Under the pieces are notes generated by a model. That model had not been told where the DNA came from. It was given only the letters and a program-made list of their open reading frames with translations, and made no database searches. DNA of 58,025 nt, from positions 1 to 58,025 of the forward strand of contig JBBHKE010002931.1 of NCBI GenBank assembly GCA_037447655.1, in the 5' to 3' direction. The translations under genes and the position numbers were made by a program. Below, one piece after another: positions 1 to 10,432 of this stretch. This DNA is from Zygnema cylindricum (lineage: Eukaryota > Streptophyta > Zygnematophyceae > Zygnematales > Zygnemataceae). Positions within the stretch are counted from its first letter, which is position 1. Each line of letters begins with the position of its first letter.

Positions 1-875
1 AAAGAATCATTGAAACTGGTCAAGTAAATTGATAGTTATGGCTGGCCAAAGTTTGGCTTTTATACAAGATGCTCTCTGGGAGAGGTGAATACCTACCCAA
101 AAATTCTAAGTATTATTCTCTCTTTTAGACTCTATCTCCTGACGTACGGCACCAATCACTTTATTGTACTGTACAGAAAAGTACAGGTGCTGGTGTATTT
201 TATGTACGACTATCGTACGATATGGCCGAAATGTGGACACATGTTTTATCCTTAATTGTTCCCATAATCTCCAAAGTCGTCGCAATCCATTGTTGACGTG
301 CCACGTGTCACTTGACGTGGCGATGGCCTTAAAAGGCCAAAAGTACATATCCCACGATCGCGGCGCCTATCGTGGCTGTCCGATCAAATCTGGCTATATT
401 TTAAGCCGTTGAAAATAACCGCGCGGTATTTATTTCGCGTTCGAAACAAATGCGCGATATCCATTTTGTAAAATACATAAATCCGTACTCTGTACTATCT
501 ATAACTGTAACTATGCACTACGTATATATTTCCCGTTAAATGAACTAGTGTACTTCTAACTATTTAAATACATATCAAACCCTATATTTACTAGCACTAG
601 TCTTAGGCTTAACGGACAAAGCTACTGTCTATTGGAATCTTGACGCAAGGTAGGTTCTAGGATCAATTCCTAGATCCGTCAATATTCATTTAAGTAAACC
701 TACCATTTATCTACCCATGTCTCTTTTGAGAGCTTAGCCAGCCATGGCTCTAGCTCCCTTTCCAGCCTTCAATGAATACAATAAGTGTGGGGGCTTCGAG
801 AAGGGAGTCAAAGGGAGACTGCCTCTGCGTTTTTTCTATCTTTATGAAGACCTAGAAAATACTCAAATATCAACA
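1..875 (-). repeat. Copia LTR, minus-oriented, cut by the window edge
   Basis: This LTR is recognised by similarity to the 5' LTR of element E (42308-43367) and, more weakly, to the LTRs of B and F. In its own orientation it starts at 875 with TGTTGATATTTGAG and shares the block TATTTTCTAGGTC with the LTR of B. It sits inside the gag of element A, whose homologous sequence resumes at once with GGTGACAGTGAGTCAG. The first five bases, GGTGA (876-880), are therefore the likely right-hand target duplication. Its left end lies outside the window, so it may be a solo LTR or the 5' LTR of an element extending leftwards. It holds no convincing protein; open frames at 106-412 are chance. Confidence 0.75.
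598..681 (+). other. tRNA-like block in the LTR (antisense to the element)
   Basis: The block has a D-arm-like segment GGCTTAACGGACAAAGCT and a near-perfect T-arm: stem CTAGG (657-661), 7-nt loop ATCAATT, stem CCTAG (669-673), followed by seven bases and no clear acceptor partner. The loop fits the box-B pattern loosely. A small CTTG/CAAG hairpin between the arms resembles the long variable arm of class II tRNAs. The acceptor stem does not pair, so this is not a functional tRNA gene. Similar blocks occupy the matching place in the other copia LTRs here. Confidence 0.45.
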
Positions 876-880
876 GGTGA

Positions 881-1593
881 CAGTGAGTCAGACGGAACGC
901 TGTGAATATGAAAATTGGAACTATAACGATAAGGTGGATAAACTTTTAATTCTCAAAAGTGTAATGAAGGATTTTGCCATTCCCCTTATGCATGTTAGAT
1001 CTTCCTCTCATATTTGAGTAACCTTAGTAATCAAATATAAGAGTGGGTCATTGCAACAGCAACAACAGGGAGAAAATAAGATTTCAACTTATAGTTACAA
1101 GGGAGGAAGTATGAATGATTATTGCAATGACTTATGAGCATTATTTAGAGAACTTGAGAGCGTAGGTAACTCATGGTCTGAGAGACATAGAGTAAATACA
1201 TTGATAATGAAACTAATTGAAGAGTATAAGAATATCATTGATCGGTTGCAGGATCTAGGTGATAGCATTTGGAATAGTGATGATACACTGGGGATGATTT
1301 TAGTGAAAGAGATTACCATAGAACTTAGGAGAGGAAGTCCGAGTGTTCAAAGATACGCTGCATGATCTGATTGGTGGAAGCGTGATGAGAAAATGGGAAA
1401 GGATCCCTTTCAAAAATTTGGAGGAAAAGGACAAGGAGGTGGCAAATTTCATCGACAGGGGAGAGGAGCTCCTTAAAGTGGATTATGTCACTTCTGCAAA
1501 ATACTGGGATTTTATATGGCAGATTGCGAGCTTGTAGATCTCTGACTGAAAGATGGACAAGGTTCCTCAAAAGGAGGAAAGAAAAAAGCTTTT
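881..1593 (+). pseudogene. Element A gag (UBN2-type) remnant
   Basis: This is a broken Gag of copia UBN2 type. The reading can be followed through the same order of motifs as in element C: YENWN near 920, a Q-rich patch at about 1050, GGSMNDYCNDL at 1103-1135, and an LPEEYENI-like motif (here LIEEYKNI) near 1215. A zinc-knuckle remnant at about 1480-1525 reads CHFCKILGFYMADC; the histidine of CX2CX4HX4C is replaced by phenylalanine, so metal binding should be lost. Stops occur at 1015 and 1135, and the frame shifts near 1360-1540. The N-terminus is missing because of the upstream LTR insertion. Confidence 0.7.
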
Positions 1594-2067
1594 GTGACTC
1601 AAGTTCATGACGAGGAAGAAGATGACGTAACCGATCTAAAAGAGGAGCTTGAGGAGCTTTTTCTTAAACGAAAAACCACTGAGAAGTATGCAAACATTCT
1701 AAGGAGACAAAAGTGTGCTTTCGGAGGTAAGAGAGATCCACTTGAGGATGGGTGGATCATAGACTCAAGGGCTTCAATGCATATGTGCAAAGATAAAAGG
1801 TGGTTTACTAAATTAAGAAAAATTCCAACAGTTGAGATAGAGTATGGAGATAGTAGAGTACAAACCACAAGTCTTGTTGGATCGGTTAATTTAAAAGTTC
1901 TAGTTGATAGAAAGGCCTCAATTATAACAATCTCACATGATCTTTACATTCCACAGCTTAGTAAGAATCTAGTCTCTATTGCTGTTCTAGATGAAAAAGA
2001 GTTCGAAAAACAGAAACTAAGAAAGGAATCTTTACAACAAGCTTTGATAATGAGGTTTATTTCATAG
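1594..2067 (+). pseudogene. Element A Gag tail and aspartic protease
   Basis: An acidic linker (DEEEDDVTDLKEELEELF) is followed by a retropepsin-like region. The active-site motif WIIDSGAS is present as WIIDSRAS at about 1755-1778, so the glycine after Asp-Ser is Arg. The downstream family motifs are visible: VEIEYGD, a hydrophobic LVGSVNLKVL strand, and YIPQLSKNLVS. The frame then ends prematurely at 2065-2067. The protease would normally cut the Gag-Pol polyprotein into capsid, integrase and RT; this copy is almost certainly inactive. Confidence 0.75.
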
Positions 2068-2069
2068 CT

Positions 2070-3040
2070 GAAAAGGGTAGTCAAGGAATCTTCATAATTG
2101 TACTTTGCAATGAAAAGGGTGTTCTTTACTCGTGTGGAAGTGATATGATGCTTTGGCACAAGAGGTTGGGGCATGTGAATCTAGATAGTTTAAAGATAAT
2201 GAAGAAAAAGGGAATACTAGATGGAATTGAGTTTGGAGATGATAAGACCTCAGATGATTCTAGTGGATGTGCCCAAGGGAAGATTCATAGACTACTATTT
2301 TCGAAGGCATCCACATTTAGAAGAGAGAAAGTATTAGATATAGTTCACACTAGTGTTAAGGGACCAGCTAGGTATGCCTCACATTGGGGGAAAAGATGGA
2401 TGCTAACCATTATAGATGATTGGTCTAAACACACTCAGGTATATTTTCTTACACATAAGTCAGAAGTACGAAGATGTTTCAAAGAATACAAAGTATGGAG
2501 TGAAAAATTACATGAAACCTCAATAAAAGAGATAAGAAGTGATAATGGGAAGAGAATACACCTCAAAGGAATTTGAAGAATTTCTTAAAGAAGAAAAAAT
2601 CCATTATCAGAAAAACTGTTCTTTATAATCTAGAACAAAATGGAGTAGCACAAAGAGTGAATAAAACTTTAGGAGATATGTCCAGAAGTATACTAACTGA
2701 TAAAAGAATAGGACTGCAGTTTAGGGCTGAGTCTATGAACTATGCTAACTTCATCAAAAATATAGTGCTTACTTCGGCAAATAAAGAGGAAACTCCGTAT
2801 GAAAGGTGGACGGGAAGAAAACCACATTTGTCTAGTTTGAGAGTGTTCAGAAGTCAAGTCTACAGTTTAGATTCCGATAAGACTAAATGGAAGTTAGAGG
2901 GAAGAGGGAAACCAAGATATCTTGTAGGATATTATGAGAGCACAAACGGATATCGAGTGTATGACTTAAAAAAAAGAGATATCATTTTCGAAAAACACAT
3001 AGTGGTGATGAATGAAATAAAGGTTATTGATCCATTAAAA
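2070..3040 (+). pseudogene. Element A integrase
   Basis: The HHCC zinc domain is recognisable at about 2145-2290: LWHKRLGHV, then a CX2C-equivalent that retains only SSGCAQGK. In the catalytic core the first Asp of DDE is replaced (HTSVKGP where relatives have HTDVRGP, near 2345-2365). The second Asp is kept in RSDNG at about 2540. A frameshift directly after it separates the second half, which resumes at 2573 and contains EQNGVAQRVNKTL. The C-terminal GKPRYLVGYYESTNGYRVYDL is clear at about 2905-2970. Integration activity is lost. Confidence 0.75.
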
Positions 3041-3093
3041 TATAACAAAGAAGTCAAAATCGCTTTGAATCGGGTCAGTATTCTGACTTTGAC

Positions 3094-4225
3094 TTGGGAA
3101 ATGAAGAGAAGGAAAATAAAGAGAAGGAAAAATCTGCAGATGTGACAAAGGAGAAGGACGAAAAGACAACATCCGAGGAAACACCACAATACGAGGTGAA
3201 AATGGACGAGGAACTTGATCAAACACTAGAATTAGAAGATAGGGGAGATGAAAATCTTCCTAAACAAAACACGAGGATGCCTTCTATACCGGCGCCAGAT
3301 TTTGAAGGAGGAAAAAGAAGTAGTAAACAACTTCAAGAAAAACATGTAAATAACAAACTCACGAAGATGTCTCACTTAGAAGAACCTCAGACATACTTAG
3401 AGGCCATAAATATCCCAGAAAGCACATAGTGGTTCACTTCCATCAATGACGTATTGGCCTCTATCATGGAATCCAATACATAGGAGTTGGTAGATTGTCC
3501 ACCGCACATAAAAACCGATTGGATGTAAGTGGGTTTTTATGCTTAAACTAAACCCAGATAATACATTTGAAAGATATAAGGCTAGGTTGGTTGCTAAAGT
3601 TTATACTCAAAAAGAAATAATAGACTATGAAGAAACCTTTGCACCCGTAGTCAGATTCCCTTCTCTCACAATCCTCTTAAGTTTAGCTGCAGCAGAGGAT
3701 ATGGAAATACACCAGATGGATATTAAGATCGCCTTCTTACACGGAGAGTTAGAAAAAAAAATCTACATGAGGCAACCGGAAAGATTCGTGGAAAGTGGAG
3801 GAGAAAGCGAGGTGTGCAAACGGATAAAAACACTTTATGGCCTGAAGCAAGCTCCGCGGCAAAAGAACATAAAATTGGACGAATTTGTGACAGGTTAGGG
3901 ATACATTAAAATAATTTTAGATCACTCGATATATATATTTGAGGATGAAAATAGAGTGATATTTATTACTATTTATATTGATGATTTGTTAGTCTTAAGC
4001 AAGTCCTTAGATAAAATTAACAAACTCAAACAAGATATGAGAAGTCGGTTTGACATGAAAAATCTCGGCGAAGCAAAATACATTTTGCGGATTCTAATGG
4101 AGAGGGATAGAGGGAATAAAATTATAAGACTCACTCAGAAAGAAGCTATGGGTAATATGCTAAAAAAATTTCAGATGGAGAAAGCAAATGGGTGTACCAC
4201 TCCCATGGATCTAAAGAAAGTATAG
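3094..4225 (+). pseudogene. Element A linker and reverse transcriptase
   Basis: A lysine/glutamate-rich linker (3094-3290) leads into the copia RT, recognised by EPQTYLEAIN, ERYKARLVAK, DYEETFAPVVRFPSLTILL, HQMDIKIAFLHGELEKKIYM, LYGLKQAPR and the catalytic box YIDDLLVLS (3976-4002, a conservative YVDD variant). Stops lie at 3428 and 3481, a frameshift near 3525, a stop at 3896, and one at 4223-4225. The residues after QAPRQ differ from the usual WY. The polymerase fold would be incomplete. Confidence 0.8.
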
Positions 4226-4228
4226 GAC

Positions 4229-4915
4229 GAGAATGAAAGGGAGGGATATTGATTTTGAATGATAAGATGGATGAGGAAGAAAAGATGTTTATGGAAGGAG
4301 TTCATTATAGGAAAATTGTAGGTAGTTTAATTTACTTCATGAATTGTACACGTCTGGACATAGCTGCGGCTGTAGGTGTTCTTAGTAGGAGTTTTATTGA
4401 ACCTAGGAAAAAAGACTAGGAAGCAGCCAAAAGAGTGATGAGATATTTGGTGGAAACAAGGTAATTATGGTTGCATTTGGGAGGGGAGCACAGTGACATC
4501 ACCACTTTGAGTCATGCTAGTTATGGTGATGTGCCTTTGAAAGGGTGTACAACTAGATATGTTTTGCAAATTGGATATAGTACATGTTGTTCGAGTAGAA
4601 CATCAAGAGAGTAGTTTGACCACTATAGAGTGACCGGCTTTATGTGGTCTACTAAAAATTAATGTGGGTGAATCTTTATACGAAGCTTGGGTTGTAAGTC
4701 TAGGACTCTGTGTCTTTTGTGATAATCAGCTGTATCTCTATCGACTAATCAAACGCCGTTTCTAAGCTAAATATATGGATATAAGGCTAGCTTTATTAAA
4801 GAGGCGGTTGGTATAAAATAATAAACTAGTTCAAGTGATAAAAAGATGATTTGAGACGCACAAAACCACACACCTTATAAGTTAAAATTTTACAGTATAA
4901 TTGTGGCTTAAAATT
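4229..4915 (+). pseudogene. Element A RT thumb and RNase H
   Basis: This remnant continues the pol reading with YRKIVGSLIYFMNCTR and AAAVGVLSRSF, then RNase H pieces: EAAKRVMRYLV, SHASYGDVPLKGCTT and a degraded CCSSRTSRE (relatives: CWSSKKQ..V). Multiple stops (for example near 4418, 4462 and 4614) and small deletions remove the EAEYMA segment. The final motif before the normally following polypurine tract survives weakly near 4880-4915. Confidence 0.65.
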
Positions 4916-4999
4916 AAAAGTTGGTAAATTATGAACATTTGAAGAATTAGCATTTGCCGTTGAATTCGGGAACAGCATTAGAACGTTTGAAACAGGAGC

Positions 5000-5560
5000 A
5001 GATAGGTGATAGGGCCAAAATCTGGCTTAAGATTGGTCTATATCTTCTGCTGCAGCCAGATTGAGAAGTATTTGGGCGGAGGAAAATTTGACGACCAGGG
5101 CAAATGTCTCCTCGTAGTCAATTGCCTCTTTTTGAGTGAATCCTTTAGCATCTAACCAAGCCTTGTAGCGATCTATGGTGATATCTAGGTTGATTTTTAG
5201 TTTAATTACCTACTTACACCCGATTAGCTTTCTTTCAAGAGGACAGTCCACCTGCTCTTATGTATTGGCTGCTATAATTTAGGTTATATCCTCATTAATG
5301 GTTGTCTTCCACTAGTTCCTCTCAATACAGTTCATTGCCTCATTATAAGTTTGAGGTTTATTGGGGTAATACAGTTTGATAACCTTATGTTTACTTGTCT
5401 CTCTTGTAGTGTTTTGCTGCTTCTTCTTCCTCCCTCAAACTCTATTGCCGAAATAGATAGCTTCCTCGGATTGTTTCATAACAGTTTCGACTTCTCCCCT
5501 ATCCCTCGATTCTTGGTCTATATCCACACATCTTTTGCTTCGGTTGGAGTTGATACTTTG
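5000..5560 (-). pseudogene. Reversed copia RT fragment (I)
   Basis: Read on the minus strand from about 5560 down, this is the linker and N-terminal half of a copia RT: KPQTYNEAMN, WKTTINEDI, a VDCPLERKLIGCK-like motif near 5245-5215, ERYKARLVAK-like IDRYKAWLDAK near 5165, FTQKEAIDYEETFALVVKF near 5130-5085, and LLNLAAAEDI ending near 5045. Neither the YVDD box nor integrase or LTR is attached. It abuts element A in opposite orientation and has several stops. Its relation to either neighbour is unknown. Confidence 0.7.
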
Positions 5561-6740
5561 GGTTGTTTTTTTGAAAAGTTAGTTTCGTGCGTACGCATCG
5601 TTTTTTGCATACACAATGTTTCGTGAGTACATTACACGATTTTAATGCGTATGCTATCTGAATTTACAGTAGAGGTTCAAATGGATTTGTGGATTGGGGG
5701 GAGTTATGGTACTAATTGTTTTCCCACGTACGGAACTATTTGAGTGGCGCGAACAAACATAAAAAAAGGTACAGAATATGTAAGTCAAATGTACGGCGGA
5801 TCGCGAAACGATCCGATTTGGAATGTTTAGAAAAAGTATGTCGCAGATACGAATCATAATGATGACGAACCGAATTCAAAACTGAAAATGGCGTGAGTGG
5901 CATTTATGGAAAAAAGACGCTGCCGATACGGACAAATTTGGATGAGTTGATATCATTTTGTCAGGTGGATTTTAGTGACCGCGCGACACGATATAAAGGA
6001 TGCCGAATAACAGTGACGGACGGCGGCGTCGTCTTTTTGGTTGGGGACGCGAAATCGCATCTATCACACGATATTATTTTTGGACGTCTCTGATTCGTTT
6101 GACGAGATTCGTGGTCTTGTAAATATTTACAACAATGGTTTGTCCTATGTGTATTAATCATTTGTGTAGATTTACTCATTCTGACATACCTCGAAGCATT
6201 CAGGTATACTCACATTAATAGAGGTAGTTGGTACATTGCGCACAGCTGGTATGCCTTCGTACATTGAGTAGTGAGCTCTAGTGTATATTTGTAGGACTTA
6301 CTCATTTTTGGACTTAAGAACTTGGTATACCAAATATATTTTTAGTCATTTTTAGTAATTTCATTTGAGGATTACTCTCAAATCTGTTTGCAAAATTATA
6401 TCAAAACTTTGCATATGTGTTCCTATTTTTATTGTTAATATTCTTATTGATTTGAAAGCCTAGTGTGTTCATGGTCTAAGTTTTACTTCATTGTAAAGTT
6501 GGTTTGATCAATCAAAGTTCTCACAAACTGTTTTTTTGCAACTTTGACTGGTGATGTGATGATTCTGTTTGGTATTTTTATATGAAAATTTGTGGGAATA
6601 CTTAGTGACCTAGAAAAAAACTCCTTATGTAGTTTTAGCTTGTTTTGTTTATTTGGTAGAATTCTGAGTGGATTCAAAATAGGATGTTTTTTGGTTAGTC
6701 CGTGGTGCTTTCGAGGGTAAATCTATGGCTAGAAATAGCT
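5561..6740. other. Gene-free stretch, possible LTR remnant of element J
   Basis: I see no supported coding region. The start (about 5578-5660) has the repeated TTTCGTGCGTA flavour seen in the X LTR near 43740-43810, and 5780-5820 holds a short inverted repeat (GATCG...CGATC). Because a primer-binding site for element J lies at about 6751, part of this stretch should be the 5' LTR of J, ending ACAACA at 6750, but I cannot fix its start. Open frames such as 5893-6093 have no recognisable motif. Confidence 0.3.
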
Positions 6741-6750
6741 ATGGACAACA

Positions 6751-6767
6751 CGTTATGGGCCCACGCC
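6751..6767 (+). promoter_or_regulatory. Primer-binding site of element J, half-tRNA type
   Basis: CGTTATGGGCCCACGCC follows an LTR-like end ACAACA. GTTATGGGCCCAC is complementary to the anticodon arm of plant initiator tRNA-Met (GUGGGCCCAUAAC, from memory), not to the CCA end, as in Drosophila copia, which primes from a 5' tRNA half. A copia gag start follows within about 30 bases. Confidence 0.6.
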
Positions 6768-6782
6768 CATGGGTACCTATAT

Positions 6783-7590
6783 TGGATGAATCAATCTTAC
6801 CCATATTTGATGGATCTAAATATTAATATTCGAACAGTATTATGAAGGGCTACTTCAAGTTGAGGAAGCTAATCGATGTGGTGGATGGGACATGTGATGA
6901 ATCATCAGTTGGATGGGAGGAGAAGAACAATCAATGTTTTTTGATTTTAAAGCTATCTTTGACCGAGGAACTTGTAATGACTTACCTTAATCTGACAAGT
7001 GCAGCTGAATTATGGAAGTGCTTAAAACGTGGATATTAAATGATTTCTCTGTATCACTAGATGAGTAATGTTACAAAAATAGTTGAATATAAGTATGATA
7101 GAGGTAGTATGCTGAATTACTATATTGGGATACAAATATTGTTTGTAAAAACTAATATTGCAAGAGGAAACTTTACAAATGCTCAAAAGGCTCTCCTATT
7201 AATGAAAGAATTACTGAATGAATATATGTGTGTTTTAAATAGATTAAAACAAGTTGATAAAAAATATTGGAACTTACCTTTAGCAATCAGGTGTGTTTTA
7301 GAGGAAGAGGCTAATAAAGCGCCTCTAAATAATAAGGGAAATTCTCAAGGTGTCAGATCACAGTTCCAAAAAAATAAAAAAGGTTGTAAGTCAGAAAATT
7401 GTTTTTACTCAAGTGATTTAGGGCATACCTTCAGAGTATGTCCGCAATATAAAAGTGCAGCGCATATCTTTAGGGTATGTCCGCATTATAAAAGTGCATG
7501 TATCACAAAAAATTTGAGAAAGGGATGGGATGACATTCAAGTTGGACCCCCTACACGAAGGGATACACTTCTCGTCAACGAATTTGTAAA
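6783..7590 (+). pseudogene. Element J gag, interrupted by element B
   Basis: This is a copia UBN2-type Gag: LPIFDGSKY near 6800-6826, then MKGYFKLRKLIDVVDGT (6842-), GWEEKNNQCFLILKLSLTEEL and SAAELWKCLKRGY. A frame change at 7036-7061 precedes a 185-residue open frame. The zinc-knuckle region (7400-7500) is unusual: CFYSSDLGHTFRVC has Ser at the second Cys, and the HTFRVCPQYKSA segment is followed by a near-duplicate HIFRVCPHYKSA. The frame reaches GTA at 7586-7588, where element B is inserted after the target duplication GTAAA. It resumes in register at 13989. Confidence 0.65.
7586..7590. repeat. Left target-site duplication of element B (GTAAA)
   Basis: GTAAA here and GTATA at 13986-13990 match at four of five positions and directly flank the LTR ends. 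Confidence 0.6.
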
Positions 7591-8585
7591 TGCAACTTTT
7601 TGTCCTCCTTTGGAATAGAGAATTCATAAAGCCTCTACGTAGTTTTTAACTAACCCACTTTCAGCCACAACCACTGCTCCTCAAGCAGACAACTTGACAA
7701 TCTGGCTGCACTCTTGTGCAGTCTTGACTCCCTTGAGTCCGTAGCAAAAATAATCACGGAAAACGGCCAACCAGCCGATAAGCTATGAGTTGCAAAAATG
7801 CCAATTTATAAAAACTCTCAAAGAGAGAGAGGTGGGATGTCTATTCAAAAAATGCTAAGTCCCAACCCCTCTCACAATCCTTATCTACTACACTACGAAC
7901 GAAACAAATAACTATATAGTACAAAAAGCTACTACGGCGATGTCTTTTGTGTACGGCGTGTGTACAACAAGGCCACTGAGTGGACGCGTGACAACATTCC
8001 ATACGCACATATATTCTTTAGAATTCTCGCGACCAAATGTTATCCCTTCACGTGGCACAACGTAATGCCACATCCAAAAACGCCAAAGTGACCATTTCGG
8101 GATCTCGCCAGAAAATATATGCCATTGGATTAAATCTGATATTAAATATTAGCCGTCGAAACAAAGGTCCGATTCATTTCTTTCGTGCGGGATCACGTTC
8201 GAACTTTATATTAACTAGTTCTATGTTTTTTATTTATAATTCGGTTAATTGGTTTCAATATCGTAACATAGTTTAAGTATTTATCAAAGCCTATGTAATT
8301 TAACAAACTTCTACCAAAGACCGGTTCAAGCTGACGGCTACGCCTGTTGGAGGTTCGAGTCTTGCCAGACTTAACCTTTTGTTGAGAGTGACTTATGTCA
8401 CTTTTTAGTCCTGCCTATAGAGTTGAGGCAGCCATGGCTCCACTACTCTCCTTCTCTTTCATTGACTACAACAAGTGTAGGGGATAGACGAAAGAGGTGG
8501 AGGCAGATTGCTTACGCTTTTTCTTTCATTTTCTACTAAGTTATTCAGACCTAGAAAATACTCCATAAATCTAGTGATTTCAACA
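7591..8585 (-). repeat. 3' LTR of element B
   Basis: In element orientation it starts TGTTGAAATCACTAG at 8585 and ends TTGCA at 7591. It aligns along its length with 12981-13985, with an apparent identity near 90 percent by eye. It has a roughly 10-base deletion within the tRNA-like block (8314-8373) relative to the 5' LTR. Confidence 0.85.
8314..8373 (+). other. tRNA-like block in the 3' LTR of B
   Basis: GACCGGTTCAAGCTGACGG is followed by GGAGGTTCGAGTCTTGCC; GGTTCGAGTCT fits the box-B consensus well. It lies antisense to the element and is shorter than the copy at 13705-13773. Confidence 0.45.
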
Positions 8586-8599
8586 CTCGCCTTAATTTC
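8586..8599 (-). other. Polypurine tract of element B
   Basis: On the minus strand GAAATTAAGGCGAG directly precedes the TGTTG start of the 3' LTR, the normal place for priming plus-strand DNA synthesis. Confidence 0.6.
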
Positions 8600-8604
8600 T
8601 AGTC

Positions 8605-9180
8605 TCATTTAAACTTTTCTTTCAATCCACATTTTTCCTTACAATCTTTTAACTTAGGAGAGAGCACACGTTTGGTCATCATGTCAGCCACCATTTTTTC
8701 ATTAGACCTACTTACAAGATTTACAATTTTATTTTCAACTTTTTCCTTCATAAAACTTAATCTTATGTCCATATGCTTAGGTTTGAAATGATGTTTTGAA
8801 TTGGCTGCCATTACAATGGCAACTTGATTATCACAAAAGACTTCATGAACTCTCTCCTTCATATAGCCCAGTTCTTGCAACAAGGAGTTGACCCACATCA
8901 ACTTTTTCACAGCAGAAAAAAAAGGTCATATACTCAGCCTCCATAGTTGACTGTGCAACCACCTTTTGGTGCTTGTTGCTCCAATAGGAAACACCTTCCC
9001 CAAATACAACACATACGCAGAAGTGCATCATCTCATAGGTGTATCTCCATAACTGGCATTACTCCAAGCAGTGATATCAGTGTGCTCTACTCCCAAATGC
9101 AACCATAACTCCTTGGTTCCCACCAGATATCTCATGACTCTCTTGGTTGCCTTCAGTCTCTTTTCCTATGATCATTAAGA
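8605..9180 (-). pseudogene. Element B RNase H
   Basis: On the minus strand the copia RNase H motifs appear in order. YWSNKHQKVVAQSTMEAEYM (about 8990-8930) carries the catalytic Glu region. After a frameshift near 8905 come KKLMWVNSLLQELG, EVFCDNQVAI with a catalytic Asp, HHFKPKHMDIRLSFMKEKV, and VADMMTKRVLSPK at the end. Upstream (9180-9050) are remnants of KATKRVMRYLVGT and of LHLGVEHTDITAW. The domain would degrade the RNA template during reverse transcription; the frameshift breaks it. Confidence 0.75.
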
Positions 9181-9183
9181 CTC

Positions 9184-10200
9184 TTACTGACTAGTCCAAC
9201 TTTTTGCTGCTATGTCGGGTCTGATACAGTTCATAAAATATATTAGAATTCCTACAACCTGCTTGTAAGGAATAGACTGCATAAACTCTCTCTCTTTTGG
9301 ACTAATTTGATCATCTAGAAGTATCAATCCACCTTTTACACTTCCATCACTTACTTTCTTCAAGTCCATGGACGTGGTACAACTGTTTCCGTTTTCCATG
9401 TAGAATTTCTCAAGCAAATTACCTATAACTTTTTTTTGAGTAAGTCTAATGATATTTTTCCTCTTTTCTCTGTCTATTTGGATTCCCAAAATATACTTTG
9501 CCTCCCCTAAATCCTTCATGCCAAATATGCTTCTAAGTTATTTCTTTAATTTATAGATCTTTTCGAAAGACTTACTTAACACCAGCAAATAATCCACATA
9601 AATTCCAATAAAAATCACACCATTGTTATCTTGAAACATATAGATAGAATGGTCAGAGCTGATCCGGATACACTGATCCGGATACATCCCAAACCGGTGA
9701 AAAACTCATCTAGTTTGTTATTCTACTTTAAGGAAGCATGCTTTAGTCCATATAAGGACTTTATTAACCTAAAGACTTTGCTCTCTTCTCCTTTCTCCAC
9801 AAACCCCACTGTTTGCCGTATGAAATTTTTTTCCTCTAACTCACCCTTAAAAAAGGCAGTCTTAATATCCATTTGGTGTATTTACATGTATTCCGCTGCT
9901 GCTACACTCAAAGAATCCTTACTGATGGGAACCGAAAAGCTGGGGCAAAAGTCTCCTCATAGTCAATCCCCTCTTTTTGGGTGAACCTATTTGCTACAAA
10001 TCGAGCCTTAGATCTCTCAATGGTATTATCTGGGTTCACGTTTTAGTTTAAACACCCATTTACTGCAAATCGGTTTTCTGTCTGGAGGACAGTTCGCTAA
10101 TTCCCAAGTATTTTCTTCCAAGATGGAGGCCATCTTATCATTTATGGCTTTAATCCATCTGTTTTTTTCCGGACTGTTTACTGCATCTGAGTATGACTAA
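9184..10200 (-). pseudogene. Element B reverse transcriptase
   Basis: Read from 10200 down: remnants of WELANCPP and ERSKARFVANRFTQKEGIDYEETFAP, a disordered stretch, the palm motif FIGIYVDYLLVLSK near 9605-9565 (YVDD changed to YVDY, losing the second catalytic Asp), and then MKDLGEAKYILGIQIDREKRKNIIRLTQKK (9519-) through PYKQVVGILIYFMNCIRPDIAA. Several frameshifts separate the pieces. The catalytic change alone should abolish polymerase activity. Confidence 0.75.
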
Positions 10201-10432
10201 GGCTCATCTGGATAAGATAGCTTTGTTACCTTGTGAGCGGCCTGTTTTTCTTGTATCATTTTGCTGATATTTCTTCCTCCACAAATTCCGAAGTTGGAAT
10301 GGAGGGAAGTCTTCGATTTCTCCTTACTGTCTTATTAGCTCCCCTATATATGGAGGCCGGTTCCGGTTCTTTTATTTTATCTTATTCGAAGTCCATAGGA
10401 ATATATGAGGTTTCTGGTGGATCTCATGTATC

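Larger units (their letters stand above)
876..4920 (+). mobile_element. Element A: degenerate Ty1/copia retrotransposon lacking both ends
   Basis: The domain order is gag, protease, integrase, RT, RNase H, which is diagnostic of Ty1/copia. The sequence is closely related to element C along its whole length. The 5' end is displaced by the LTR at 1-875. The 3' end stops shortly after the RNase H tail (AAAATTAAAAGTTGGTAAATT, about 4910-4930) without the polypurine tract and LTR seen at the equivalent place in C (25393 onward). It contains many stops and frameshifts and cannot be autonomous. Confidence 0.85.

Noticed and set aside
598-681. A functional tRNA gene
   Set aside because: The acceptor stem does not pair and the block recurs as a diverged part of LTRs, so it is at most tRNA-like.
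5893-6093. A 66-codon open frame as a host gene
   Set aside because: No recognisable motif and no supporting context; probably chance.
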